Assembly: GCA_022841465.1 (NCBI GenBank)
Contig: JALHRL010000008.1
Coordinates: 1-64,000 of the forward strand
DNA length: 64,000 nucleotides
Reading direction: 5' to 3'
Origin: Bacteroidia bacterium
GTDB taxonomy: Bacteria; Bacteroidota; Bacteroidia; B-17B0; Aurantibacillaceae
Positions within the stretch are counted from its first letter, which is position 1; every line of letters begins with the position of its first letter. This document shows positions 49,842 through 58,576 of this stretch, one piece after another. A program made the position numbers and the translations under genes. Under the pieces are notes generated by a model. The model searched no databases, was not told where the DNA came from, and worked only from the letters and a program-made list of their open reading frames with translations.

Positions 49842-50738
49842 TTGAAAAATTCTAATGCCGGACATATAGCTTTATTAGTTGCGCAAGTTATTTACGCAAT
49901 GAATTATTCAATAGCCAAAGATTTAATGCCTGATTTTTTAGGTCCACATGCACTTGTATTGTTGCGTGTGTTGGGTGCCGGAATATTATTTTGGATTCTT
50001 TCATTATTCGTTAAAAACGAAAAAGTTGAAAAGGCCGATCTAAAAAAAATATTTTTCCTATCATTTGTTGGGGTAATTATTAATCAGGTTTTTTTTATTT
50101 GGGGCTTAAGTTTAACCAAGCCTATTAACTCTGCCATAATAATGATCTCCAACCCTATTATGGTTTTTGTGTTTGCCATTTTGGTTTTAAAAACCAAGGT
50201 AAACGTTTACAACCTAGGCGGATTAGCTCTAGCCATAATAGGTTCGTTAATTATACTTTTATTTAAAGGGAATTTAGAATTTGGCAGTAATACTATATTA
50301 GGTGATTTAATGACTTTAATTAACTCTGCATCGTGGGCCGTTTTTGTTGTAATGAGTAAGCCGCTTTATAATAAGTATAGCCCCGTTACAGTAATGAAAT
50401 GGATTTTTTTATTTGGAAGTATTATAATTTTACCAATTGGTGGATACGATGTAGCTCAAACCAACTGGCAATCGTTTACAACAGATGCAATATATGCTAC
50501 CCTTTTTGTAATAGTTGCTACCACTTTTTTAGCGTATCTATTAAATATTTATGGTTTACAACAGTTAAGTCCGCATGTGGTTAGCATGTATATTTACCTG
50601 CAACCCTTTTTAGCTTCGTTATTTGCAATTATATTGGGAAAAGATAATTTAAACCTTACAAAAATTATAGCCGGAATGTTTATTATATTAGGCTTATATT
50701 TGGTAAACATTAAAACAAAAAAAGTACAAAATGATTAA
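49842..50738 (+). CDS. EamA/DMT-family transporter
   Basis: A 298-residue membrane protein with ten predicted helices in two EamA repeats (about 8-140 and 150-290). The first repeat has LLVAQVIYAMNYSIAKDLMP, the second ILGDLMTLINSASWAVFVVM and LNIYGLQQLSPHVVSMYIYL, the usual duplicated pattern. The substrate (metabolite efflux or uptake) is unknown. The start is TTG: no ATG precedes the first helix. Its end overlaps the yicC start by eight bases, so the two are co-translated or at least co-transcribed. Confidence 0.9.
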   Translation: MKNSNAGHIALLVAQVIYAMNYSIAKDLMPDFLGPHALVLLRVLGAGILFWILSLFVKNEKVEKADLKKIFFLSFVGVIINQVFFIWGLSLTKPINSAIIMISNPIMVFVFAILVLKTKVNVYNLGGLALAIIGSLIILLFKGNLEFGSNTILGDLMTLINSASWAVFVVMSKPLYNKYSPVTVMKWIFLFGSIIILPIGGYDVAQTNWQSFTTDAIYATLFVIVATTFLAYLLNIYGLQQLSPHVVSMYIYLQPFLASLFAIILGKDNLNLTKIIAGMFIILGLYLVNIKTKKVQND

Positions 50739-51600
50739 ATCTATGACCGGCTTTGGTAAATTTTCCAAAGAATTTGGCGACAAAACCATTAACGTAGAAA
50801 TACGCTCACTTAATAGTAAAAACGCAGATATTAGTTTGCGTCTTTCATCAACGTACCGTGCATTTGAATTAGATTTACGTAATGAACTTACCAAACAACT
50901 AGAAAGAGGTAAAATAGATTTAAGTGTTTATGTAGAAAGTAAAACAGCCGAAACACCCATTGAAATTAATATAGATTTAGCCAAAGCATACCACGGTAAA
51001 TTAAAAGAATTAGCGAAGGCATTAGAAGAAGATGACGATGAGTTGATGCGTGAAGTTTTAAAAATGCCCGATGTTTTAAAAAACGAACGCAAAGAACCGG
51101 ATGAAAACACCTGGAAAGAAATTTTGGAATGTATTAACGAAGCTATTAAACAATTAAATAAATTCAGAGAAAAAGAAGGGGAATCAATTGTAGCCGATTT
51201 TAACCAACGCCTGGGCAATATTGATAGGTGTTTAACTGAGGTAATTGCCTTAGATAACAATCGAATTCAAAAAATAAAAGACAGAATAAAAGGGAATTTA
51301 AAAGAAGTTATTGGTAATGGTAAAATAGATGAAAACCGTTTTGAACAAGAACTAATTTATTACATAGAGAAATTAGATATTAATGAAGAAAAAGTGCGAT
51401 TAAAACAGCACCTTGAGTTTTTTAATCAAACAATAAAAGAAGCTTCTACCGGTAGAAAATTAAATTTTATTACACAAGAAATTGGTCGCGAAATCAATAC
51501 TATTGGTTCTAAAGCGAACGATGCCGATATTCAAAAATTGGTAGTGCAAATGAAAGACGAATTAGAGAAAATAAAAGAACAAACCAATAATGTTTTATAA
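50731..51600 (+). CDS. yicC: YicC family endoribonuclease
   Basis: A 289-residue protein. IKSMTGFGKFSKEFGDKTI and EIRSLNSKNADISLRL are the YicC N-terminal domain; the C-terminal DUF1732 part has LKQHLEFFNQTIKE, GRKLNFITQEIGREINTIGS and DADIQKLVVQMKDELEKIKE, which carries the conserved metal-binding Glu and His/Asn residues. Members cut or regulate small RNAs in Escherichia coli and Bacillus. Usually a guanylate kinase gene follows; here a secreted protein and miaA follow instead. Confidence 0.93.
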   Translation: MIKSMTGFGKFSKEFGDKTINVEIRSLNSKNADISLRLSSTYRAFELDLRNELTKQLERGKIDLSVYVESKTAETPIEINIDLAKAYHGKLKELAKALEEDDDELMREVLKMPDVLKNERKEPDENTWKEILECINEAIKQLNKFREKEGESIVADFNQRLGNIDRCLTEVIALDNNRIQKIKDRIKGNLKEVIGNGKIDENRFEQELIYYIEKLDINEEKVRLKQHLEFFNQTIKEASTGRKLNFITQEIGREINTIGSKANDADIQKLVVQMKDELEKIKEQTNNVL

Positions 51601-51638
51601 AATAAATTTCTTAAGTTTAATATACTAAAACTAAAATC

Positions 51639-52145
51639 ATGAAAAAAACACTAATTATAATTGCAGCATTAATGTTAACCATTGGTGCTAGTGCGCAAAA
51701 AAACTTTCAGTTAAGCGCTAAATCAGGTGATACCGAATTAGACGCCAGTTTAAACGAAATAAATGTAAAAGCACAAGCAGATGTTCCATTATTTAAAAAC
51801 GATTTAAAATTAGAATTCGGAGTTTCCGATTCTAAATTAGATAATATGCTTGTTAGTTTAAATATGTCGCCGGCAGATGTATACATGACTTTAGAAACTG
51901 CAAAAATTACAAAAAAACCGGATGATGAAGTGCTTAAAGTATTTACTGCTAATAAAAATAAAGGCTGGGGAGAAATTGCAAAAGAAATGGGCATTAAACC
52001 CGGATCTGCAGAGTTTCACGCACTAAAAGGAAAAGCAAAAAACAAAAAAGGCAAAGGTGGCGGATCAAAAAAAGGCGGTGCTGAGCAAGGCGGTGGCCCT
52101 TCTGAAAAAGGAAAAGGGAATGGTAAAGGAAAAGGGAAAAAATAA
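51639..52145 (+). CDS. Secreted protein with a Gly/Lys-rich C-terminal tail
   Basis: A 168-residue protein with a clear signal peptide (TLIIIAALMLTIGASAQ). The N-terminal half is a small acidic/hydrophobic domain with ADVPLFKNDLKLEFGVSD and a helical middle that contains SPADVYMTLETAKI and NKGWGEIAKEMGIKPGS. From about residue 128 the chain is almost entirely Gly, Lys and Ser, ending KGKGKGKK. No family recognised. The tail might bind nucleic acid, polysaccharide or lipopolysaccharide; this is inference from charge only. Confidence 0.7.
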   Translation: MKKTLIIIAALMLTIGASAQKNFQLSAKSGDTELDASLNEINVKAQADVPLFKNDLKLEFGVSDSKLDNMLVSLNMSPADVYMTLETAKITKKPDDEVLKVFTANKNKGWGEIAKEMGIKPGSAEFHALKGKAKNKKGKGGGSKKGGAEQGGGPSEKGKGNGKGKGKK

Positions 52146-52166
52146 TTAGTAAATTTTAATTCTTAA

Positions 52167-53081
52167 TTGGCAAGCGCACATAAATACCTTGTTGTAATAG
52201 CCGGCCCTACGGCAGTTGGAAAAACAAAATTAAGTATAGCGCTTGCCAAATTTTATAATAGCGTAGTCATTTCTGCCGACTCCAGGCAATTTTACAGAGA
52301 AATGAATATTGGAACCGCAAAACCAAGCGAAAGCGAATTAGCTACTGTAAAACATTACTTCATTAACAATAAAAACATTAACGAGCTTTTTGGTGCCGGA
52401 CATTTTGAAAAGGAAGCAATTGACTTGTTGGATGAATTATTTAAAGAAAACCAGATTGTATTTTTAGTAGGAGGTTCGGGTTTATACATTAATGCCTTAT
52501 TGCATGGTGTTGATGATTTTGAAGAAGTACCTGTATCTTACCGCAATCAATTAAATGATGAGTTGGAAAAAAAAGGGATTGAATTTTTGCAAAAGGAATT
52601 AAAAGAATGCGACCCAACCTATTACAATACTGTTGATATTAATAACAGTCAAAGAATAATAAGGGCTTTAGAAGTTTGCCGCTTTACAAACAAACCTTAC
52701 TCCGGTTTTTTAAATAAAAATAAAACACCACGTAATTTTACTCCAATTAAAATTTTAATAAACACCAATAGGGATATACTGTACAGTCAAATTAATAAGC
52801 GCGTTGATGAAATGATGAAAGCAGGTTTATTAGAGGAAGTAAAAAGTTTATTGCCGTTTAAAAACAACAATGCCCTAAAAACAGTTGGGTATAAAGAATT
52901 GTTTGAACATCTGGAAGGTAAATGTACTTTAAACCAAGCCATAGATAAAATAAAACAACACACCCGCAATTATGCCAAGCGACAATTAACCTGGTTTAGA
53001 AACCAAGATGATTTTGTAGAATTTTTACCGGAAGATGTAGAAAAAATAAAAGGATATATTGATGTGATTGTATCGAATTAA
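52167..53081 (+). CDS. miaA: tRNA dimethylallyltransferase
   Basis: A 304-residue enzyme that adds dimethylallyl to A37 of tRNAs reading codons beginning with U. The P-loop is GPTAVGKT at 13-20, then SADSRQFYREMNIGTAKPS, a motif specific to MiaA; GGSGLYINALLHGVDD follows, and the C-terminal QHTRNYAKRQLTWFRNQ block is intact. The start is TTG (52167); the gene follows the Gly/Lys-rich protein gene by 21 bases. Its stop codon is two bases from the convergent secreted-protein gene. Confidence 0.96.
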   Translation: MASAHKYLVVIAGPTAVGKTKLSIALAKFYNSVVISADSRQFYREMNIGTAKPSESELATVKHYFINNKNINELFGAGHFEKEAIDLLDELFKENQIVFLVGGSGLYINALLHGVDDFEEVPVSYRNQLNDELEKKGIEFLQKELKECDPTYYNTVDINNSQRIIRALEVCRFTNKPYSGFLNKNKTPRNFTPIKILINTNRDILYSQINKRVDEMMKAGLLEEVKSLLPFKNNNALKTVGYKELFEHLEGKCTLNQAIDKIKQHTRNYAKRQLTWFRNQDDFVEFLPEDVEKIKGYIDVIVSN

Positions 53082-53083
53082 AA

Positions 53084-53722
53084 CTAATTCTGCTGTTTCA
53101 TTTCATTCTCCTGTATTGAACTTAAACCTAGCATGCATTTTGGCACAAACCATTTATCTTTATACTTCTTTAAATCAATTATTGTTTTACCGTCGCATTC
53201 TAAAAAATTACCGTTTACATCTCGTAAAAAATAATAGGCTTTGTTTTCATTAATTAGTTTAATTACTTTTTGTTTTAGCTCTTCATAACTTAAATCTTTA
53301 TTTTCTCTTGCTAATTTTACACCAATTTCATTATTCCATAAATCCATAACACTACTTAAACTATCTGGCAATTCAATATTCTTACCTTTTCCTTTTTTAA
53401 ACTGGCGATAATTTGTTTTTTCGTGAGCCTTCCCCAACTTCAAAACCTTTTTTGCTTTCACTTTTTGTGCAAAAGCAGCCATATAAAAAACATGTCGGTA
53501 AGCATCTAATTTCCCCCCCTGTGAATAAGAGTCTAAACTGCTTATTAATTCGGCTTCGTTATAAAAAGGCTTTAATTTTTTATGAATCTTTTTAACCTTA
53601 CAGGCTGCAAAAGGATGCGCAAAAGCCCAGGCATATTCGTAACGTGAAACTTTTGTTTGTGATAGTGTTTTAAAAGTATAAAACAGCAAAGTAAATAAAG
53701 CAATAACAGTTTTTAAGTTCAT
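53084..53722 (-). CDS. Secreted protein, DUF6973-like
   Basis: About 212 residues from the ATG at 53722; the upstream TTG at 53740 lies inside the -7 box and cannot be translated. A signal peptide (KTVIALFTLLFYTFKTLSQ) is followed by SRYEYAWAFAHPFAACKVKK, GGKLDAYRHVFYMAAFAQKV, GKAHEKTN and SSVMDLWNNEIGVKLARE. This set (DAxRH, HE and DxxNN) resembles a group annotated DUF6973 in Bacteroidota and could form a metal or catalytic site, but no activity is known. It is a single-gene unit divergent from a small unknown gene. Confidence 0.65.
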   Translation of the reverse strand: MNLKTVIALFTLLFYTFKTLSQTKVSRYEYAWAFAHPFAACKVKKIHKKLKPFYNEAELISSLDSYSQGGKLDAYRHVFYMAAFAQKVKAKKVLKLGKAHEKTNYRQFKKGKGKNIELPDSLSSVMDLWNNEIGVKLARENKDLSYEELKQKVIKLINENKAYYFLRDVNGNFLECDGKTIIDLKKYKDKWFVPKCMLGLSSIQENEMKQQN

Positions 53723-53737
53723 CTTTAAAATTGTATT

Positions 53738-53745
53738 CAAATATA
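53738..53745 (-). promoter_or_regulatory. Promoter -7 box (TATATTTG) of the DUF6973-like gene
   Basis: Exact TAnnTTTG match on the minus strand, ending 15 bases before the ATG at 53722. It decides the start codon of that gene. Confidence 0.6.
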
Positions 53746-53809
53746 ACGAATTAACAATTACTTGTTAGAAACATAAAGCCAAGTTAAGCCTTTCACGCGC
53801 CTATTCAGT

Positions 53810-53817
53810 TAATTTTG
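53810..53817 (+). promoter_or_regulatory. Promoter -7 box (TAATTTTG) of the small gene at 53823
   Basis: Exact TAnnTTTG match, followed by CAGTA and the ATG only five bases later, so the mRNA would start at or next to the start codon. Confidence 0.55.
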
Positions 53818-53822
53818 CAGTA

Positions 53823-54095
53823 ATGGAAAGTACTAAAGACTTCTTAAGTAAATTGTTTAGCAAAACCACAAAATCGTTAACAACCAGCATTAACGATTTA
53901 CGTGACAAAGAATTCAGCGGACAAAAGTTGAGTTCTGACGAGAGATTTGCGCTTTCTAATTTTGATAAATACCGAATTAAAGTATTAAATTCTCAATCAA
54001 ACGAAGAAGCTTTTCATGAAACATACCGCAAAATTCAGGTAATTGCCAACCTTGGCGATTGGAAAGAGTTTTTAAAAGAGGAATATCACCAATAA
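53823..54095 (+). CDS. Small protein of unknown function
   Basis: A 90-residue, mostly helical, charged protein: TKDFLSKLFSKTTKSL at the N-terminus, then LRDKEFSGQKLSSDERFALS, and a C-terminal AFHETYRKIQVIANLGDWKE. No signal peptide, membrane helix or family recognised. It is preceded directly by a consensus -7 box and is not overlapped by a better reading frame, so I regard it as a real gene. fbp follows 74 bases downstream with its own promoter box. Confidence 0.65.
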   Translation: MESTKDFLSKLFSKTTKSLTTSINDLRDKEFSGQKLSSDERFALSNFDKYRIKVLNSQSNEEAFHETYRKIQVIANLGDWKEFLKEEYHQ

Positions 54096-54139
54096 CAATT
54101 CGTTTATAAATTTATTTTCTTTTTTTGCTATTTAAGGGT

Positions 54140-54147
54140 TACATTTG
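54140..54147 (+). promoter_or_regulatory. Promoter -7 box (TACATTTG) of fbp
   Basis: Exact TAnnTTTG match, 22 bases before the fbp ATG at 54170. Confidence 0.55.
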
Positions 54148-54169
54148 GTTACCTTATTTTTATAGCAAC

Positions 54170-55183
54170 ATGAACGTTAAAACACTTGGCCAGTTTATTA
54201 TTGAAAAACAAACCGATTTTCCATACGCAAAAGGAGAACTATCCAGATTACTGCGCGATATTGGAATAGCCTCTAAAATTGTTAACCGAGAAGTAAACAA
54301 AGCCGGTATTGCCGATATATTAGGAGAAACCGGCGAAACAAACATACAAGGAGAAATAGTTAAAAAACTTGATGTTTTTGCCAACGAACAATTTATTGCT
54401 GCTTTTAAAGCAGGTGGCGAAGTTTGTGCCATTGCCAGTGAAGAAAACGACGAAATAATTCCTATTGATTCTGAAATTTCTAAAAGTGCGAAATATGTTA
54501 TTGCAATGGATCCCTTAGATGGCTCTTCTAACATTGATGTTAACGTTTCGGTTGGTACTATTTTTTCAATATACCGCCGTAAATCATTAAGCGGCCCCGG
54601 TACTTTGGAAGATTTTATGCAACGCGGTACCGAGCAAGTTGCCGCAGGTTATGTTATTTACGGAAGCAGTTGTATGTTGGTATATACAACAGGTAAAGGT
54701 GTTAACGGATTTACATTAGACCCCAGTATTGGTGAGTTTTGTTTATCGCATCCAAACTTAAAAACTAAAAAAGACGGAAATATTTACTCTGTAAACGAAG
54801 GGAACTATTTGCATTTTCCTGACGGAGTAAAAAAATACATAAAATATTGTCAGGAAGAAGACAAAGCTACTTCTCGCCCCTATTCTTCTCGTTATATAGG
54901 ATCCGGCGTTGCTGATATTCATCGCAATTTAATTAAAGGTGGAATTTATATTTATCCAACCACCACCAAATCGCCAAAAGGAAAATTACGCTTGTTATAC
55001 GAATGCAATCCTTTGGCATTTTTAATTGAACAAGCCGGAGGTAAAGCAACAGATGGCAATAAGCGTATTATGGAATTAGAAATAAATGAACTTCATCAAC
55101 GCACGCCCTTGTTTTTAGGCAGTGCCGAAATGGTTGAAAAAGCTATGGAGTTTATGAAAAAATACGCTGAACAAAACGCATAA
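54170..55183 (+). CDS. fbp: Fructose-1,6-bisphosphatase, class 1
   Basis: About 337 residues from the ATG at 54170; the frame from 54125 would begin before the promoter box and adds 15 unconserved residues. The metal-binding motif [12 protein letters not shown] lies at 114-125, preceded by the conserved IASEE near residue 83-87; the substrate segment [20 protein letters not shown] and [17 protein letters not shown] follow. It removes the 1-phosphate of fructose-1,6-bisphosphate in gluconeogenesis. With pckA in the same window, the organism can make sugars from organic acids or amino acids. Confidence 0.97.
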   Translation: MNVKTLGQFIIEKQTDFPYAKGELSRLLRDIGIASKIVNREVNKAGIADILGETGETNIQGEIVKKLDVFANEQFIAAFKAGGEVCAIASEENDEIIPIDSEISKSAKYVIAMDPLDGSSNIDVNVSVGTIFSIYRRKSLSGPGTLEDFMQRGTEQVAAGYVIYGSSCMLVYTTGKGVNGFTLDPSIGEFCLSHPNLKTKKDGNIYSVNEGNYLHFPDGVKKYIKYCQEEDKATSRPYSSRYIGSGVADIHRNLIKGGIYIYPTTTKSPKGKLRLLYECNPLAFLIEQAGGKATDGNKRIMELEINELHQRTPLFLGSAEMVEKAMEFMKKYAEQNA

Positions 55184-55207
55184 ATACTTTTCTACTTTTT
55201 ACTGCAA

Positions 55208-56083
55208 CTAAGGCTTCGGCTTAATTACAATCGTATCAAAATATGGTGAGTAAGCTACAAAAGCACCAAACACTTTCTCATTGTTTACAAACATGCTTTT
55301 AATATTAGTTGGCGCCGAAAAAGGATTTGAATTACTGGCTTTGTTTTGGTAGTAGGTATACCAAAAATCATACTCCGCTTTTCCAATGTGGCAAAACTTA
55401 ACGGCTACTGTATCTCCCACTCTGTAATAACTTCTGTTGGGGTCATCGCGCCATTTCTGAACATCGTTGGGTTGCGGACCTCTGTCATAAGAGAAATCAA
55501 AATTCTTTCCGTCAACAAATTTATCATCAAATACAGAAAACAACGGAGCCGCAAAAAACGCATCGGTATATTTTGTATTTAAGCGTTTAGAAAACCATCT
55601 GTAATTGTTTCCTAAACCTGAAGGCTCTTTAAAATGTTGCCAAATAAATCCTAAAGAATCTTGTTCCCATTTAAAATACAAACTATCTAAAGCAATTTTT
55701 GGAAGTATGGTTGATTGAACAGAAACTTCCTCGTTATTAACTTTAACTTTTAAAGTATACATCCTTCCTTCAACGCCGTTTATTTTGCTTCCAATAAATA
55801 TATAACCAACGCTTGGGTCTAATGCCTTTAAAGTATCTACCATAACACCATCGCTAACGGTAACAAAAGCTTCTTTTACAAACGATTTTTCAGGCGTTGT
55901 AAAATCAAACTCGCCGAAATATGGAATTGAATAAGAAAGTAAAACTACAGCCGGAGACCCTGTTTCTATACTTCCTTCAACAACTAATTTTACCTGGTAC
56001 TCTGGCAATTTCACATTCACATCTTTTCGGCATGAAAATAAAACACAAACAAAAATCAATACTATGTAATTAAAATATTTCAT
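55208..56083 (-). CDS. DUF4249 family lipoprotein
   Basis: A 291-residue lipoprotein; lipobox VLFSC with Cys18, then RKD. The DUF4249 domain covers most of the rest: YQVKLVVEGSIETGSPAVVL, VKEAFVTVSDGVMVDTL, MYTLKVKVNNEEVSVQST, and KFCHIGKAEYDFWYTYYQN. Such proteins are always encoded beside a TonB receptor and probably form a surface substrate-binding lid, as SusD does for SusC; that analogy is inference. Here the upstream receptor gene ends with no gap to this start, so they are one operon. Confidence 0.9.
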   Translation of the reverse strand: MKYFNYIVLIFVCVLFSCRKDVNVKLPEYQVKLVVEGSIETGSPAVVLLSYSIPYFGEFDFTTPEKSFVKEAFVTVSDGVMVDTLKALDPSVGYIFIGSKINGVEGRMYTLKVKVNNEEVSVQSTILPKIALDSLYFKWEQDSLGFIWQHFKEPSGLGNNYRWFSKRLNTKYTDAFFAAPLFSVFDDKFVDGKNFDFSYDRGPQPNDVQKWRDDPNRSYYRVGDTVAVKFCHIGKAEYDFWYTYYQNKASNSNPFSAPTNIKSMFVNNEKVFGAFVAYSPYFDTIVIKPKP

Positions 56084-58531
56084 TTAAAATTTAAAGTTCC
56101 ATGTAAAGCTTGGTAGTATCGGAAACAACGATACTTGCTTTGCTCCCACTTTTAATGTACCATTTAAAAAATCACCTTCTCGTGTAAAATAAATAAAATA
56201 CGGATTGTAACGATTGTAAACATTAAAAACACTTAATGTAAAACTGTTGCTGAATTTTTTTGCCCACTTTTTTGCAACCTGTATGTTTGTTGTATCCTTC
56301 CCCTCTAACTTATATTGTTCAATTAATTTTTGTTTTCTTCTCTCTAATTTTTTCTCTCTGTTTGGAGTAAACGTAGCATTTAAATCCATTCTATGATAAG
56401 GAACAAATTGATAAGAATTTCGTAAACCATAATCATGACTCAAACTACCTTCGTATAAAAAGAATCCGTTTGGCAAAGTACCCCGATTACCTGTTGCGTA
56501 AACCCAAACCGCACCAAAATTCCATTGCTTATTCATATCGTAGGTTAATACTAACGATGCATCGTGTCTTCTATCATACTTCGCCAAAAAATCTCTTCCG
56601 TAATTAATTTCTTTAAACTGACGCCAAGCCCAAGATAAAGTATAACCAATCCACCCTGTAAATTTTCCTTTACTTTTTTTCACAAAAAATTCTGCGCCAT
56701 AAGCCCAACCTCTTCCGTAAGTAAAAGCATTATCGGGATTATCGTACACATTCGCACTTGGTTCAGCCCCTTCTTTATATTCAATTTGATTATCCATTGT
56801 TTTGTAATACACTTCAACACTTGTTTCAAATATATTGTCTCCAAAATTTTGGAAGTACCCTAAAGCATACTGATTCCCAATTTGTGGTTTAATTTCTTCG
56901 GTGCAAGGCATCCACACATCTGTAGGTAAACTTAAAGAAGAGATAGTTGCTAAATGAATGTATTGAAAATTTCGGGTATATGATGCTTTAATAGAAGCGC
57001 GAGGGTTAATGCTATAACGTAAGGCCAAACGAGGCTCCAAGCCATCGTAATTCACTACTTTTTCATTTGCTTTATAAAATACGGTATCGTTGATATTTCC
57101 AAACATATCTTTTTTATACCGTGTAAACGGACCAATTTGCGTAAAATTTCCATAACGCAAACCCATATTCATTTTTAAGTTTTGTGTTAAATCCCAATCA
57201 TCGCTTATATAAATTGCAGCATCGTGTGAGTACAACCTAATTACTTTACCTAAATCAAAAGTAGTTTCACCTTGTTTAGCACTTACATTGGTTGGAGTAA
57301 AAATATGGTAAATGTAATTTACACCGGCTTTAATATTGTGGCGTGAATTAGGGAAATAATTTAAATCGTACTTAAAATTAAAATCGCGTATACCACTCAT
57401 AATTTTAAACTCAAAATCATCTTGAAAAGCTTCAAAATTAAAATTGTAATTAGAGAACACAGCCGTTGCATTCGAAAATAACTTTGGATTAAAAATATGA
57501 TTCCATCTTAAACTAGCAGTTGTATTTCCCCATGGTATGCGGGTTCTGAAATCAGATTCACCATCAGTAAAATCAAAAATATCTTTTCCGTGATAGGTGC
57601 TAAAGAATAACCTGTTTTTCTCATTAAAAATGTAATTGAACTTTGCATTAAAATCATAAAAATAATACGATGTTCCTTTAAAATCTGATTTATCTAACCA
57701 GGGTTTAGCCAAAATATCTACATAGGTTCTGCGAGCACTAACAATAAAAGATGCTTTGTTTTTAATTATTGGTCCTTGAATAGTTAATCGCGAAGCAATA
57801 ATACCTATTCCACCATCTACCTGAAAGTTTTGATTATTACCTTCTTTCATATTAATATCTAACACCGCAGATAACCTACCACCATATTGTGCGGGCATGC
57901 CGCCTTTAATTAAGTTTACGTTTTTAATGGCATCACCATTAAATACAGAAAAGAAACCCATTAAATGAGACGCGTTGTAAACATTGGCTTCATCCAATAA
58001 AATTAAATTCTGATCGGGGCCGCCACCACGCACGTAAAACCCTGTGTTGCCATCACCTGCATTTTTTACTCCGGGTAATAACTGAATGGTTTTTAAAATA
58101 TCAACCTCGCCCATAAATGCGGGAATTTTTTTTATTTCAACCATATCTAAATTAACCGAACTCATTTGCGAACTCTTTACGTTTTCATCCAATGCTTTTG
58201 TAGTTACTTCCACTTCCTCTAATTGCTTTTCATCAAAAGCAATTTTTATGGTTAATGATTGACTGGAGTTTAGCTGAATACTTTGGGTGTAGGTAATATA
58301 ACCGGTTAATTGGCACACCAGTGTGTATTTACCTTTTGGTGCATTTAATGAAAAGAAGCCGTATTGATTAGTAGCAACTCCTACTCTAATTTCTTTTAAA
58401 TAAACAGTGGCTCCAATTAAAGATTCGCCGTTGGAAGCATCGTAAACACTTCCGCTAATAGAGAAGTTTTGTGCATTTACAAATTGTAAATAAAAAACTA
58501 ATAGAAAAGTATATAGGCCTCTAAAATTCAC
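56084..58531 (-). CDS. TonB-dependent receptor of a DUF4249 pair
   Basis: About 815 residues. I start at the GTG at 58531 because the first GTG (58540) lies in the -7 box; the signal peptide is then NFRGLYTFLLVFYLQFVNAQ. A carboxypeptidase-regulatory-like domain (about 22-105: FSISGSVYDASNGESLIGAT) precedes the plug (about 118-225: ILKTIQLLPGVKNAGDGNTG, FYVRGGGPDQNLILLDEANV) and the barrel, which ends LFPILPSFTWNFKF. The substrate is unknown. It forms an operon with the DUF4249 lipoprotein. Confidence 0.92.
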   Translation of the reverse strand: MNFRGLYTFLLVFYLQFVNAQNFSISGSVYDASNGESLIGATVYLKEIRVGVATNQYGFFSLNAPKGKYTLVCQLTGYITYTQSIQLNSSQSLTIKIAFDEKQLEEVEVTTKALDENVKSSQMSSVNLDMVEIKKIPAFMGEVDILKTIQLLPGVKNAGDGNTGFYVRGGGPDQNLILLDEANVYNASHLMGFFSVFNGDAIKNVNLIKGGMPAQYGGRLSAVLDINMKEGNNQNFQVDGGIGIIASRLTIQGPIIKNKASFIVSARRTYVDILAKPWLDKSDFKGTSYYFYDFNAKFNYIFNEKNRLFFSTYHGKDIFDFTDGESDFRTRIPWGNTTASLRWNHIFNPKLFSNATAVFSNYNFNFEAFQDDFEFKIMSGIRDFNFKYDLNYFPNSRHNIKAGVNYIYHIFTPTNVSAKQGETTFDLGKVIRLYSHDAAIYISDDWDLTQNLKMNMGLRYGNFTQIGPFTRYKKDMFGNINDTVFYKANEKVVNYDGLEPRLALRYSINPRASIKASYTRNFQYIHLATISSLSLPTDVWMPCTEEIKPQIGNQYALGYFQNFGDNIFETSVEVYYKTMDNQIEYKEGAEPSANVYDNPDNAFTYGRGWAYGAEFFVKKSKGKFTGWIGYTLSWAWRQFKEINYGRDFLAKYDRRHDASLVLTYDMNKQWNFGAVWVYATGNRGTLPNGFFLYEGSLSHDYGLRNSYQFVPYHRMDLNATFTPNREKKLERRKQKLIEQYKLEGKDTTNIQVAKKWAKKFSNSFTLSVFNVYNRYNPYFIYFTREGDFLNGTLKVGAKQVSLFPILPSFTWNFKF

Positions 58532-58539
58532 AAGAAGCA

Positions 58540-58547
58540 CAAAAATA
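58540..58547 (-). promoter_or_regulatory. Promoter -7 box (TATTTTTG) of the TonB receptor/DUF4249 operon
   Basis: Exact TAnnTTTG match on the minus strand, ending eight bases before the GTG at 58531 and overlapping an alternative GTG at 58540, which it therefore rules out. Confidence 0.5.
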
Positions 58548-58576
58548 GTTTAAAAAGAAATAAGTAAATGCAAAAT

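Noticed and set aside
55190-55230. Terminator-like sequence AAGGCTTCGGCTT after fbp
   Set aside because: The two arms are not complementary, and the stretch encodes the C-terminus of the DUF4249 protein.
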